A stretch of 64,000 nucleotides of DNA, taken from assembly GCF_001186365.1 (NCBI RefSeq), contig NZ_LDTZ01000014.1:372001-436000 (forward strand), in the 5' to 3' direction. The notes under the pieces are model-generated. The model saw only the letters and a list, made by a program, of their open reading frames with translations. It had not been told where the DNA came from and made no database searches. This stretch comes from Gordonia jacobaea. Its GTDB lineage: Bacteria; Actinomycetota; Actinomycetes; Mycobacteriales; Mycobacteriaceae. A program made the translations under genes and the position numbers. Shown piece by piece: positions 14,754 through 24,911 of this stretch. Numbering within the stretch: the stretch's first letter is position 1; each line of letters starts with the position of its first letter.

Positions 14754-15626
14754 GTGTCCGAGCCTGTTTCAGCCCCACCTCTGGCAGTCGACGTCATCGA
14801 CATCGACGACCCCGACGACCTGCGCGTCGACGACTTCCGCGACCTCAACTCCGTCGACCGCCGCCCCGACCTGCCGACGCTGCCGGGCGGTCGACCGGGC
14901 AAAGGGCTCGTGATCGCTGAGGGCGTTCTGGTGGCTCAACGCATGATCGCGTCGCGGTTCACCCCGCACGCCTTCCTGGGCGTCGACAAGAGACTCACCG
15001 AGCTGTCCGACGACCTGCGGAACCCCAGCCTGTCCGGGGTGCCGTTCTACCGCGCGAGCGCCGAGGTGATGGCCGAGATCGTCGGATTCCATCTCAATCG
15101 GGGAGTCCTGGGCGTCGCGCGCAGACCAGCCGCGTTGGAGGTCGACGACGTGCTCGCGACAGCCACGACCATCGCCGTGCTCGAGGGCGTCAACGACCAC
15201 GAGAACATCGGCAGCATCTTCCGCAACGCAGCGGGCCTCGGCGTCGACGCGGTCCTGTTCGGTGCGGGCTGCGCCGATCCGCTGTATCGACGCTGCGTAC
15301 GCGTGTCCATGGGCCACGCGCTTCTCGTGCCGCACGCGCGGTTCGACGACTGGCGCGGCGCCCTCGACCTCCTCGCTGATCACGGCTTCACGACGGTCGC
15401 GCTCACCCCACGCGAGTCCGCGGTCCCGCTCGCCGACGCGGTCTCGGCCGACAAGGTGGCCGTACTCGTCGGAGCAGAGGGCCCCGGCCTCAGCGAGACC
15501 GCCATCCGCGGCTCCCACGTCGCGGCACGCATTCCGATGAGCAGGGGCACGGATTCGCTCAACGTCGCGACTGCTGCGGCAATCGCCTTTTACGAGCGCG
15601 TCCGATCAGGGACGATAGACCGGTGA
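14754..15626 (+). CDS. TrmH/SpoU family RNA 2'-O-methyltransferase
   Basis: A 290-residue SPOUT methyltransferase with an N-terminal substrate-binding domain and a knotted SAM-binding C-terminal domain. Motifs: LEGVNDHENIGSIFRNAAG (motif 1), VGAEGPGLSE (motif 2) and IPMSRGTDSLNVATAAAIA (motif 3). It is the positional match of Rv0881. GTG 14754 is used because CAGACT lies seven bases upstream (leaderless style) and length then matches mycobacterial relatives; ATG 14704-region starts would add unlike residues. The exact rRNA or tRNA target is unknown. Its stop overlaps the next start (GTGA). Confidence 0.9.
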   Translation: MSEPVSAPPLAVDVIDIDDPDDLRVDDFRDLNSVDRRPDLPTLPGGRPGKGLVIAEGVLVAQRMIASRFTPHAFLGVDKRLTELSDDLRNPSLSGVPFYRASAEVMAEIVGFHLNRGVLGVARRPAALEVDDVLATATTIAVLEGVNDHENIGSIFRNAAGLGVDAVLFGAGCADPLYRRCVRVSMGHALLVPHARFDDWRGALDLLADHGFTTVALTPRESAVPLADAVSADKVAVLVGAEGPGLSETAIRGSHVAARIPMSRGTDSLNVATAAAIAFYERVRSGTIDR

Positions 15627-15964
15627 GCCTCGCCGAGTTCGACACCGCCCGCGCGTCGACGGTCGGCCTTTATCGCCGCGAACCGACGCCATGGGCGAGC
15701 GGACTCTTCGTCGCGACGACGTGCGCGATCTACTGCTCGCTGCTGCTCGTCGGCCTCTACACGCTCGTCGCCGACATCACGCCGTGGTCGGTGGCGGCTC
15801 GCTGGATCGGGGTTGCTGTTGCGATGCTCGTCGCGGGAGGACTCGGCTGGACACTGTGGCCACTGCGTGACCGACCCGTCTGGCGGTGGATCGTGTGGGG
15901 CTCGCTGATCGGATTTCTCGCAGGCGTCGGCTCATCGATCGCCCTGGCGCTACTGAATCCCTGA
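15623..15964 (+). CDS. DUF2537 small membrane protein
   Basis: A 113-residue protein with three hydrophobic segments (GLFVATTCAIYCSLLLVGLY, ARWIGVAVAMLVAGGLGWTL, WIVWGSLIGFLAGVGSSIAL) after a short polar N-terminus. Position and layout match Rv0882 of M. tuberculosis, a DUF2537 protein. GTG 15623 overlaps the stop of the methyltransferase gene by 4 bp, so the two are probably translationally coupled. No function is known. Confidence 0.82.
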   Translation: MSLAEFDTARASTVGLYRREPTPWASGLFVATTCAIYCSLLLVGLYTLVADITPWSVAARWIGVAVAMLVAGGLGWTLWPLRDRPVWRWIVWGSLIGFLAGVGSSIALALLNP

Positions 15965-16006
15965 TCCACCCGGCGAAGACCTACCCGGCGGACCTGCTCG
16001 AACTGC

Positions 16007-17236
16007 CTACTTGTCGGCGCCGAAGCCGAAGTACCGCGCGACGCGGCGCGTCCAGCCCGCCGACTCGTCGACGTACTCGCCGTTGGTGGGGAGTTCTGCT
16101 TCGACGCTCCCCGGCTCGCCGTAACTCCCCGGCTCGTCGAAATTCGCTGCCTCGCCGGCGTTCACGGATGGAACCGGCGCCGTGACAGCATCCTCGACGC
16201 TCGCTGCTGGTGCATCACGCAGCTCGGACTCGACCACCGGCCGACTCTCCTCTGACCTATCCGCCCCGGTCTCGACCGCTTCGGCGTCGACCACTTCGGT
16301 GTCGACGATCCCGGCGTCCACGACGTCAGCGTCGACCTCGGGCTCACCCGGCCCATCGGCCATCGGCGGCGCCGCGACCGGTTCGGCGACCGGGATGCCG
16401 ACCGCTGGTGTGTTCCCTGGAACCGGGGCAGGCGGAGCGTCGACGGGATGCTGCGCTGCGGCTTCGGCCTGCAGGACCTGCTCGCGCGCGCTCGCCGCGG
16501 CCGCGGTTGCAGCAGCAGTTGCGGCGGCGGCCGTGGCGCTGGCCTCGCGGTAGCGCTCGTCGTCGGCCTCGGTCGGCTCGTAGTCTGCGGGCCTGATGGC
16601 GAAGCCGGTGACGGGAATCGTCAGCGGTTCAAGATCGCTCGGCGCGAGGGGTCGGGTGAACCGGAAACCCAACCACTCCCGATTGCCCTGCTCGGCGAGT
16701 TGCTGCGGATGGAACGGCAATGCCAGCGGATCGGGTGCCACGCCGGGGGCGTACCGCAGCGGATGCTCGCCTCCCCAGAAAGGCTTCTCGAAGGGGTACG
16801 GCAGGCCGTCGTCCTCAATGATGCTGACGGGGTCGGCGGCAAACGAACGTCGAAGTGTTCCGTCTTCCCACCGCGCGAAAACGCCTGTCGCAGAGTCGGG
16901 TTCGGTGTAGAGCAGGACTGCGGCAGCGCTCTCGGGGATCGACGCCGCCGTGCGGATGGTCTCGACGGTGCGCGTCAGCGTCGACGGCTTCGACGTCGCG
17001 AAGAGCGAACACGACACCACGGTCAGCGGGCCGTAGAAACCCGCGTACACCTGCGAACTGTCCGAGTCCATCGCCGCGGCGAGGTTGGTGTCGACGGACG
17101 GGACGAGAACGCTGTCGCCATAGATGGCCGATGCCAACTTCTTGGCCGCGTCGACGTCGTTGGTGACGCCGGATCGGAGTACGTCGACGGGAGTGTCGGT
17201 GTCGATGAACCACAGTGTGACTGCGCGCGCGGACAT
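16007..17236 (-). CDS. Hypothetical protein, DUF6928-like, with Ala-rich tail
   Basis: A 409-residue protein. The first about 230 residues form a compact domain (TLWFIDTDTPVDVLR, SSQVYAGFYGPLTVVSCSLF, WGGEHPLRYAPGVAPDPL, ALPFHPQQLAEQGNREWLGF) that resembles the DUF6928 family as I remember it. Then follow a run of alternating Ala/Thr (about residues 240-260), an acidic Ala/Pro/Val/Glu-rich stretch with no predicted fold (repeated VDADVVDAGIVDTEVVDAE), and a short closing motif GWTRRVARYFGFG that may be amphipathic. It lies 12 bp downstream of sepH, so it is probably in the same operon; a cell-division link would be inference only. Confidence 0.7.
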   Translation of the reverse strand: MSARAVTLWFIDTDTPVDVLRSGVTNDVDAAKKLASAIYGDSVLVPSVDTNLAAAMDSDSSQVYAGFYGPLTVVSCSLFATSKPSTLTRTVETIRTAASIPESAAAVLLYTEPDSATGVFARWEDGTLRRSFAADPVSIIEDDGLPYPFEKPFWGGEHPLRYAPGVAPDPLALPFHPQQLAEQGNREWLGFRFTRPLAPSDLEPLTIPVTGFAIRPADYEPTEADDERYREASATAAAATAAATAAAASAREQVLQAEAAAQHPVDAPPAPVPGNTPAVGIPVAEPVAAPPMADGPGEPEVDADVVDAGIVDTEVVDAEAVETGADRSEESRPVVESELRDAPAASVEDAVTAPVPSVNAGEAANFDEPGSYGEPGSVEAELPTNGEYVDESAGWTRRVARYFGFGADK

Positions 17237-17248
17237 GGAGGCCGGTGC

Positions 17249-18211
17249 TCAGCTGTTCCCGTTGCTGCGCACACCGAGCAGCACGTCTTCCCAGGCGGGC
17301 ACGGCAGGCTTGCGCGACTTGCGACGACGATGCTCCGTCGGCTTGTCGTCGGTGCTCGACGTCGAGGTGTCGGGGCTTGTCGACGCGTCCTGAGTGCCGC
17401 GCTCGGAGTCCGTGGCAGGAGCTTCGTCGACGACGGTCGGCTCCTGTGCAGCGTCGTCGTCGATGCCGAAGTCGAGGGTGTACGTGTCGTGTTCGACCCG
17501 CACCTCGACGTGCCGTGAACGCTGGGCCCCGATCAACGCGTTGGCGTCGAAGGTGACTTCTTCGTGGTCGTCGTCGGCGGGAGTGATCGTCGGCGTGCTC
17601 ACCGGGATGAGTCGACGTCGCGGTTCTATCGTCTCGGGGTGGATGAGTTCCTCGGCGAGATCGTCGAGCGGAACCGCGGTCCCGCCGTGCGAGCCGGGAG
17701 AAAAGCGCCAGTGCGCGTGATGCTCGGTGTGTCCGACCTGCCAGTTGACCTGGACGACCCACTGCCCGTCGTCGCCCTTCCAGGCGTCCCAGGTCGCTTC
17801 GTTGGGGTTCTGGCCGTACGCGGCGAGTCCCTCGGTGACCGTGTCGCCGAGAGTTTCGGTCGACGGTCCGTCGTGGCGAACGGGGTGGGCGAGTGCGCCG
17901 AGTTCGGTCGCACGCTGACGTTCGAGCAGCACCGGGTGGGCGAAGCGCTCGATCTTGTCCTTCGGCACTCCGGCGACGGCCGCGACCTCCTCGACACTCG
18001 CGCCCGCACGGATGCGGGATTGGATTTCTCGGGGGCGCAGCGACGATTCCATTTCAATCTCGATCTGTCCGAGGCGGGAGAGGTCACCGCGGGCGGCCGC
18101 GCGGAGCCGCTCGTCGGCGTCGAGCTTGAAGCGCTCACCGGAGTCGGTGTCCTGGCAGATGACATGCGAGCCGTCGACGTCGACGCCGACGACCCGAAGT
18201 TCACGCATCAT
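17249..18211 (-). CDS. sepH: Septation protein SepH
   Basis: A 320-residue cell-division protein of actinobacteria that binds FtsZ and promotes its assembly. Its N-terminal DUF3071 domain is clear: RELRVVGVDVDGSHVICQD, the HTH-like SRIRAGASVEEVAAVAGVPK, then TWDAWKGDDGQWVVQV. The C-terminal about 130 residues are low-complexity and acidic, ending in a basic patch RRRKSRKPAVPAWEDVLLGV. Two tandem ATGs follow GGAGGAG; the second (18208) has the better spacing. It lies between serC and the DUF6928-like gene, the order seen in relatives (Rv0883c/Rv0884c). Confidence 0.93.
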   Translation of the reverse strand: MMRELRVVGVDVDGSHVICQDTDSGERFKLDADERLRAAARGDLSRLGQIEIEMESSLRPREIQSRIRAGASVEEVAAVAGVPKDKIERFAHPVLLERQRATELGALAHPVRHDGPSTETLGDTVTEGLAAYGQNPNEATWDAWKGDDGQWVVQVNWQVGHTEHHAHWRFSPGSHGGTAVPLDDLAEELIHPETIEPRRRLIPVSTPTITPADDDHEEVTFDANALIGAQRSRHVEVRVEHDTYTLDFGIDDDAAQEPTVVDEAPATDSERGTQDASTSPDTSTSSTDDKPTEHRRRKSRKPAVPAWEDVLLGVRSNGNS

Positions 18212-18338
18212 CTGCTCCTCCTCTGGTGGCCATGAGTGCGGGCATTGTCGTCAGGTTAGACCACAGATCCGCGTGAGACGGTCGGGACACGCGGCAAATC
18301 CGCAGGTCGCACCCAAACGCGCGGCGCTGCTAAGCGCC

Positions 18339-18404
18339 AGACGCGGCCCGAACTGGCAGACGCGGCGGGTGTACCAACCGCGTCTGCCGACTCGAGCCGC
18401 GTCT
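18339..18404 (-). terminator. Nested inverted repeats downstream of serC
   Basis: GGCAGACGCGG (18355-18365) pairs perfectly with CCGCGTCTGCC (18378-18388) around a 12-nt loop, and an outer pair AGACGCGGC (18339-18347) / GCCGCGTCT (18396-18404) carries the same core, so two alternative hairpins are possible. It begins 13 bp after the serC stop and lies before sepH, so a terminator is the likely role. The rest of the 205-bp gap shows nothing else I can name. Confidence 0.65.
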
Positions 18405-18416
18405 GTGCGGAAAATG

Positions 18417-20746
<2,330 letters not shown>

Positions 20747-20888
20747 AGGGGCCACCTCTCTCCACGCAACACCGTGGGAAGTGCGCGGCGCGGGGCTGCG
20801 GCGCCACCCCAGCACTCTAGGTCACTCCAGCAGGTGCGGCACAGCGGGACGCCTCACCCAATGGGCGGTGACGGGTCGGGTCGGGGAG

Positions 20889-20894
20889 TACCGT
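20889..20894 (+). promoter_or_regulatory. -10 element for a leaderless pdxH transcript
   Basis: TACCGT, exactly seven bases before GTG 20902, with no ribosome site between. The same geometry is seen at 12809 and 44255. Confidence 0.6.
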
Positions 20895-20901
20895 CGGCGT
20901 C

Positions 20902-21627
20902 GTGGACAACGACCCCATCGACCTGCCCGGTATGCGCGTCGGTTACGGCGGCGGCATCCCACCCAACGTCGGCGATGGCGATCGAGCGGCTGGCGCAGAC
21001 GGGGTGCGGGACAATCTCGATCCGAGCTGGCTCGACGGTGAGCCGCCGTGGCTCGAACTGTTCACGGTGTGGTTGCGCGAAGCCGTTGCCGCGCGCATCC
21101 CCGAACCCAACGCGATGGTGCTCGGAACTGTCGACGTGAACGGACTTCCGGCTACACGGACCGTGCTGTGCAAGGGAGTCGACGCCGGGGGCGTCGTGTT
21201 CTTCACCGGGTACGACTCGGACAAGGGACACGACCTCGCCGCCAACCCTTTTGCCGCCGTGACCTTTCCATGGATCGCATTGGAACGACAGGTTCACTTT
21301 CGCGGGCCTGTGACCAAGGTCAGCGACGCCGAGACGCAGGCGTATTGGAACAACCGCCCGCGCGGCTCTCAATTGTCGGGTTACGCGTCGGAACAGTCAC
21401 GCGAGATCGGTAGCCGTGCCGAGCTCGAAGCCAAGGCCGCGTCGGTCGCCGAGCAGTTCGGCGGATTCGACGACGGCGACCCTGTACCCGCGCCGTCGAA
21501 TTGGGGTGGGTACCGAATCGAACCGGTCTTCGTCGAGTTCTGGCAGGGCCGAGCCAACCGACTGCACAACCGGGTGCGGTTGACCATGATCGACGGTTGC
21601 TGGCGGGCGGCTCGGTTGCAGCCGTAG
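20902..21627 (+). CDS. pdxH: Pyridoxamine 5'-phosphate oxidase
   Basis: A 241-residue FMN-dependent oxidase making pyridoxal 5'-phosphate. Family motifs: NAMVLGTVDVNGLPATRTVLCK, FFTGYDSDKGHDLAANP, AVTFPWIALERQVHFRGPV, YWNNRPRGSQLSGYAS, WGGYRIEPVFVEFWQGRANRLHNR (PLP/FMN contacts) and a C-terminal RLQP. The N-terminal about 40 residues (GMRVGYGGGIPPNV) are typical of actinobacterial PdxH. Start GTG 20902 follows a leaderless -10. PLP made here serves SerC among others. A hairpin with a T-run ends the gene (21688-21708). Confidence 0.95.
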   Translation: MDNDPIDLPGMRVGYGGGIPPNVGDGDRAAGADGVRDNLDPSWLDGEPPWLELFTVWLREAVAARIPEPNAMVLGTVDVNGLPATRTVLCKGVDAGGVVFFTGYDSDKGHDLAANPFAAVTFPWIALERQVHFRGPVTKVSDAETQAYWNNRPRGSQLSGYASEQSREIGSRAELEAKAASVAEQFGGFDDGDPVPAPSNWGGYRIEPVFVEFWQGRANRLHNRVRLTMIDGCWRAARLQP

Positions 21628-21687
21628 AGCTTTCGCCAAGGTCACAGGGGCGGGAGCCAAGCGGGCGGTACGACAAGACCCATCTGC

Positions 21688-21708
21688 CGGTCCACAGGGG
21701 ACCGTGTT
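21688..21708 (+). terminator. Intrinsic-type terminator after pdxH
   Basis: CGGTCC (21688-21693) and GGACCG (21699-21704) form a perfect stem with a 5-nt loop, followed by TGTTTT. It is 60 bp past the pdxH stop and ahead of the next same-strand gene. Confidence 0.65.
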
Positions 21709-21788
21709 TTCGTGACCAAGTTCTTCGCATGCGTTAAGCTTCGCGGCAGCATGTTCGGGGAGTGGTTGCGACAGTTGGGGAGGGCTGG

Positions 21789-22583
21789 TTGAGCGAGAGC
21801 GATCTCGAGCAGTGGTTTGCCGACCTCCCGCCGTGGCCTACCTCGGGTACGACTCCGATGCACGAACTCGCGCGCGAGTCGTCGAGTGTGTTGGTGGCCT
21901 CGAAAGTCGCCGGTTCGGATACCGCTTCGTCGAGCGAGGGATCCGGGTCGGCCTCTCCCTCGCAGGAGCTCGACGCCTTCCTCACCTCCCAGGCCGAACG
22001 CTTGCGCGAGGACACTCGCCAGAAGCGAGAGAACGCGGCAGGTCCGCGCACCTGGCACAAGAGGCGGGGAACACTCGTCGGCGCGGGAGCAGGGATCCTC
22101 GTAATCGCGGTGATCGCAACTGTTCTCGGTGTCGCTCTATCGGGGTCCGACGAACGCGAGTCGACCACTGCGCGGCCGTCGGCCGTCGGTCCGACAGGCA
22201 GCAGTACCGCGTCTAGCAAATGCCCTGCCAGCGTGAATGGCGCCGTGACCACGGGAGCTGGTGCGGGAGACCAGAGTTCGGGCCCCAACGTGATCAAGGC
22301 GTTCAACTATGCGTACTACGTCGACAAAAACGCTCAGAAAGCCAAAGCTGTGACGACGCCGAACGCGGTCGCTGCTGTCGATGTCATGCAGAAGTTCATC
22401 GACCAACGCGGCGTCGGCACCAGTCACTGCCTCTCGATCACTGATCGCGGGAACAACACCTATGGTGTGACGCTCACCGAGACTCCACCGAATGGCGGGG
22501 CGCCGATCGTCTACCAGCAGACCATCAGTACTGTGCAGGCCGGTGGCAAGTACTGGATCACTTCGATCAAGTCTGAAAACTGA
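21789..22583 (+). CDS. Single-pass membrane protein with extracytoplasmic DUF8176-like domain
   Basis: About 264 residues. The cytoplasmic part (SESDLEQWFADLPPWP, then Ser-rich and a charged helix AERLREDTRQKREN) is followed by one membrane helix (GTLVGAGAGILVIAVIATVLGV) preceded by KRR, and an outside domain with two Cys (SSKCPASVNG, TSHCLSITDRG) reading FNYAYYVDKNAQKAKAV and VYQQTISTVQAGGKYWITSI. I recall this outer domain as DUF8176 from Gordonia/Nocardia proteins. TTG 21789 follows GGGGAGGG; GTG 21762 is an in-frame alternative. First of a three-gene same-strand cassette; it may anchor or present the next two products. Function unknown. Confidence 0.72.
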   Translation: MSESDLEQWFADLPPWPTSGTTPMHELARESSSVLVASKVAGSDTASSSEGSGSASPSQELDAFLTSQAERLREDTRQKRENAAGPRTWHKRRGTLVGAGAGILVIAVIATVLGVALSGSDERESTTARPSAVGPTGSSTASSKCPASVNGAVTTGAGAGDQSSGPNVIKAFNYAYYVDKNAQKAKAVTTPNAVAAVDVMQKFIDQRGVGTSHCLSITDRGNNTYGVTLTETPPNGGAPIVYQQTISTVQAGGKYWITSIKSEN

Positions 22584-22649
22584 TTTTCAACGCCACTATT
22601 CGGGGTTCTCGGTCTCAGGTCGAGAAGTAATGAGGGGGACAACGCGACG

Positions 22650-24122
22650 ATGACACGGTCAGCCAAGAACCGGACTCGCGAAGCAGCATTGGACGTACGC
22701 CGACCTTCGATGAAGACGGCGGTCACCTCTGCGGTTCTCGTCGCCTCCATCGCGACTGCGTTGGGTGCCGGTTCGGCGGCAGCTGTGGAACAGGGCGGAA
22801 CGAACCCCAACGATTCCGCGCCGCAGCAGGGCGGCACCGCGCCGACCGATACCGCTCCCCAACAGGGCGGTACGGCTCCGACGCCGGCGCCCGAACCATC
22901 CGCGCCGATCAACGTCCCCGGTGCCGGTTCGATCCCGGCCCCGCCCCAAGAAGCTCCTTACCAGCCGTACACCGCTGCCCCGCAGTATGAGGAGTCGGGC
23001 TACACCGACCCCGGCTACAGCACGTACTACAGCCCCGTACCCGACGCGCCGCTCCGGGCGCCGAAGCCCGTTGCGCCGGTGCGCCCGATTGCCCCGCCGC
23101 CCAACAAGATTCGCGTCGGAAACTTCGTGACCGACATCCCCGACGGCATGTCGGACAAGGACGTCAACTCCATCAACGCGTGGTCGGCCTACGGTGAGGC
23201 CAAGATCGCCCAGAACCTGATCTCCCTCGGCGTGCCGAAGGACAAAGCGTCGCGTCAGGCCGCGGCCACGATCATCGGCGTGGCCATCGGTGGTGCCGCA
23301 GGTGCTGCCGCCGGTGTCATTCCCGGAGCGCTTGTCGGCGTGCTGCCGGGCGCAGCGGTCGGTGCGGGGGTCGGTGCCGGTGTCGGTGCCGTTGCCCTGA
23401 CCCCGGTTTCGGTGCCCGGCGTGGGAACACTCTCGGGGGGCGCCGTCGGCGCTCTCATCGGCCTCCCGATCGGCATGGCAGGCGGAGCGGCAGCGGGCGC
23501 TGTCGGCGGAGCCGCCCTCGGCGCGACGATCGGCGGCACCATTGGTGGCATCGCCGCGTACACGCTCGGCGCAGGCGATCCGGGCGCGCACCCGCAGGAG
23601 CCCTGGAAGCTCGACGAGAACGGAAATCCCAAGCAGCCCAAGCACGCCAAGCCTGAGCCGGTCGATCCCAGCATCAACCAGTTCGAGCTGTCGGTTCCTG
23701 CTGAGTCGGCCGCCGAACAGGGGCTGCCCGGCGTCGACTACGTGGTCAACTATCGCGGCGATGTCAACGTGAAGGTTGGCAACCAGACCACCACGTGGTC
23801 GGCAGAGCAGGCGCAGGCGCCGTACAAGGCACTCGGGCCGCTCGGCGCTGCGCTCGAGAAGCACTTCCGCGAGCTGACCAAGCAGATGACGGGCAGTCTC
23901 GACGCTCAGGTTCCCGGCTCCGAGGTCAACTGGCCCCAGGAGGCTGTGGGTCGCCACGCGCTACCCGACGACGCAACGGCATCGGAAGCCGTTGCGGCAC
24001 AGTCGACTCCGGTGGCAGCGACCGTCGACGCCCCGGCGGACGCGACCAAGACAGACGTATCTCGATCCGAAGAAGCAGCACCCGCCGTCGCCAAGGTGGG
24101 TCGGCACGCAGCAGGCCGCTGA
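22650..24122 (+). CDS. Exported glycine-zipper protein ('insoluble domain' type)
   Basis: A 490-residue exported protein. A long signal peptide (hydrophobic core MKTAVTSAVLVASIATALG, ending GSAAAVEQ) is followed by a Pro/Gln/Gly-rich region with repeats of QQGGTAPT, a Tyr/Pro-rich stretch, an NFVTDIPDGMSDKDVNSINA helix region, and about residues 205-305 made almost only of Gly/Ala/Val with GxxxG spacing (VGAGVGAGVGAVALTP, IGLPIGMAGGAAAGAVGGAA), which could insert in a membrane or aggregate. A conserved-looking domain follows (VPAESAAEQGLPGVDYVVNY), then an Ala-rich tail with AKVGRHAAG. Resembles cell-envelope 'insoluble domain' proteins of Gordonia/Rhodococcus. It may be a surface pore or coat protein (inference). 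Confidence 0.75.
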   Translation: MTRSAKNRTREAALDVRRPSMKTAVTSAVLVASIATALGAGSAAAVEQGGTNPNDSAPQQGGTAPTDTAPQQGGTAPTPAPEPSAPINVPGAGSIPAPPQEAPYQPYTAAPQYEESGYTDPGYSTYYSPVPDAPLRAPKPVAPVRPIAPPPNKIRVGNFVTDIPDGMSDKDVNSINAWSAYGEAKIAQNLISLGVPKDKASRQAAATIIGVAIGGAAGAAAGVIPGALVGVLPGAAVGAGVGAGVGAVALTPVSVPGVGTLSGGAVGALIGLPIGMAGGAAAGAVGGAALGATIGGTIGGIAAYTLGAGDPGAHPQEPWKLDENGNPKQPKHAKPEPVDPSINQFELSVPAESAAEQGLPGVDYVVNYRGDVNVKVGNQTTTWSAEQAQAPYKALGPLGAALEKHFRELTKQMTGSLDAQVPGSEVNWPQEAVGRHALPDDATASEAVAAQSTPVAATVDAPADATKTDVSRSEEAAPAVAKVGRHAAGR

Positions 24123-24127
24123 TCGAC

Positions 24128-24841
24128 ATGTCCGACACCAGCGTGCAGGGAGCTCAACAGGCGGCCGCGATGCCACACGCGGTCGTCGTGGTGGGCTCTG
24201 CCGGTGGTGTCGGAACGTCGGTGATCTCAGCACTTCTCGCTGAGTATCGGGCGGCGACGACGCTCGGCGCTGCGTCGTGGTGGGTTGACGCATCGGGCAA
24301 CGACTGCGATATCGAGTTGCGGCTACAGGGGCGTGGCGACCCGTCGTTGCTGCGAAGCGAACTCGGTACCGGCCTCCACCTCGCCGCCGAAGGAGCATCG
24401 GTGGTCGACACGGTCGAGGAAGTCTGGGGCAACGGCGCCGTGCCGGTCGTCGACGCCGGTGCGCGTCTACTCACATCACTTGCCGATCTCACCGACGACG
24501 TATTGATCGACAAAGTCACGCCGGTGATCGTGCTCGGTGTACGGCCTGATCTCCTCAACCGGGCGCGCCCGTTCTTGTCCGAGTGGCACAAGGCGGGCGT
24601 ACTCGAACGGTCCGTCGTCGTGATCAACAACCCCGTTCCGCTACCGAATCAAGCGTCGCTCCGGACACTGCTGATCGACACCGTCGGCGCGAGCGTGGCT
24701 GCGGTCGTCGGATTCGACTACGAACCGGTGCTCGGCAGCGGGCTGGCAATGGGCCGTGTTGCGCAGGAGAAGTTCCTCCCGGCGACATGGGTGTCATTGC
24801 AGGCTCTCGCGCGGGCGACGCAGGGCACTGCCGCCCAGTAG
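24128..24841 (+). CDS. ParA/MinD-like protein with degenerate P-loop
   Basis: A 237-residue protein resembling the SIMIBI (ParA/MinD/CpaE) fold: VVVVGSAGGVGTSVISALLA at the N-terminus, a switch-like WWVDASGNDCDIELRL, VPVVDAGARLL and PVIVLGVRPDLLNRARPFL. The deviant Walker A motif KGGxGKT is here AGGVGTS, so both lysines are missing, which argues against normal ATP hydrolysis. It starts 5 bp after the exported protein gene (ATG 24128), so both are in one operon. Fold-level resemblance is by eye. A role in localising or scaffolding the envelope proteins of the cassette is speculation; a decayed ATPase is the alternative. Confidence 0.65.
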   Translation: MSDTSVQGAQQAAAMPHAVVVVGSAGGVGTSVISALLAEYRAATTLGAASWWVDASGNDCDIELRLQGRGDPSLLRSELGTGLHLAAEGASVVDTVEEVWGNGAVPVVDAGARLLTSLADLTDDVLIDKVTPVIVLGVRPDLLNRARPFLSEWHKAGVLERSVVVINNPVPLPNQASLRTLLIDTVGASVAAVVGFDYEPVLGSGLAMGRVAQEKFLPATWVSLQALARATQGTAAQ

Positions 24842-24899
24842 AGGTATCGCCCAGTAGGTAATACGCCAACGGGATTCACTCGCTGGTAGTACGTGTCGC

Positions 24900-24905
24900 T
24901 AAACT
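24900..24905 (+). promoter_or_regulatory. -10 element before the MFS gene
   Basis: TAAACT six bases before GTG 24912, no ribosome site; leaderless style as elsewhere in the window. Confidence 0.5.
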
Positions 24906-24911
24906 GCTTCG

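Noticed and set aside
22632..22655. Seven-codon upstream frame ending at the start of the glycine-zipper gene (ATGA overlap)
   Set aside because: It could be a leader peptide but lacks its own ribosome site and has no informative residues; too little evidence.
22659..23957. Minus-strand frame opposite the glycine-zipper gene
   Set aside because: Arg/Gly-rich mirror of Gly/Ala codons; the plus frame has a signal peptide and ribosome site.
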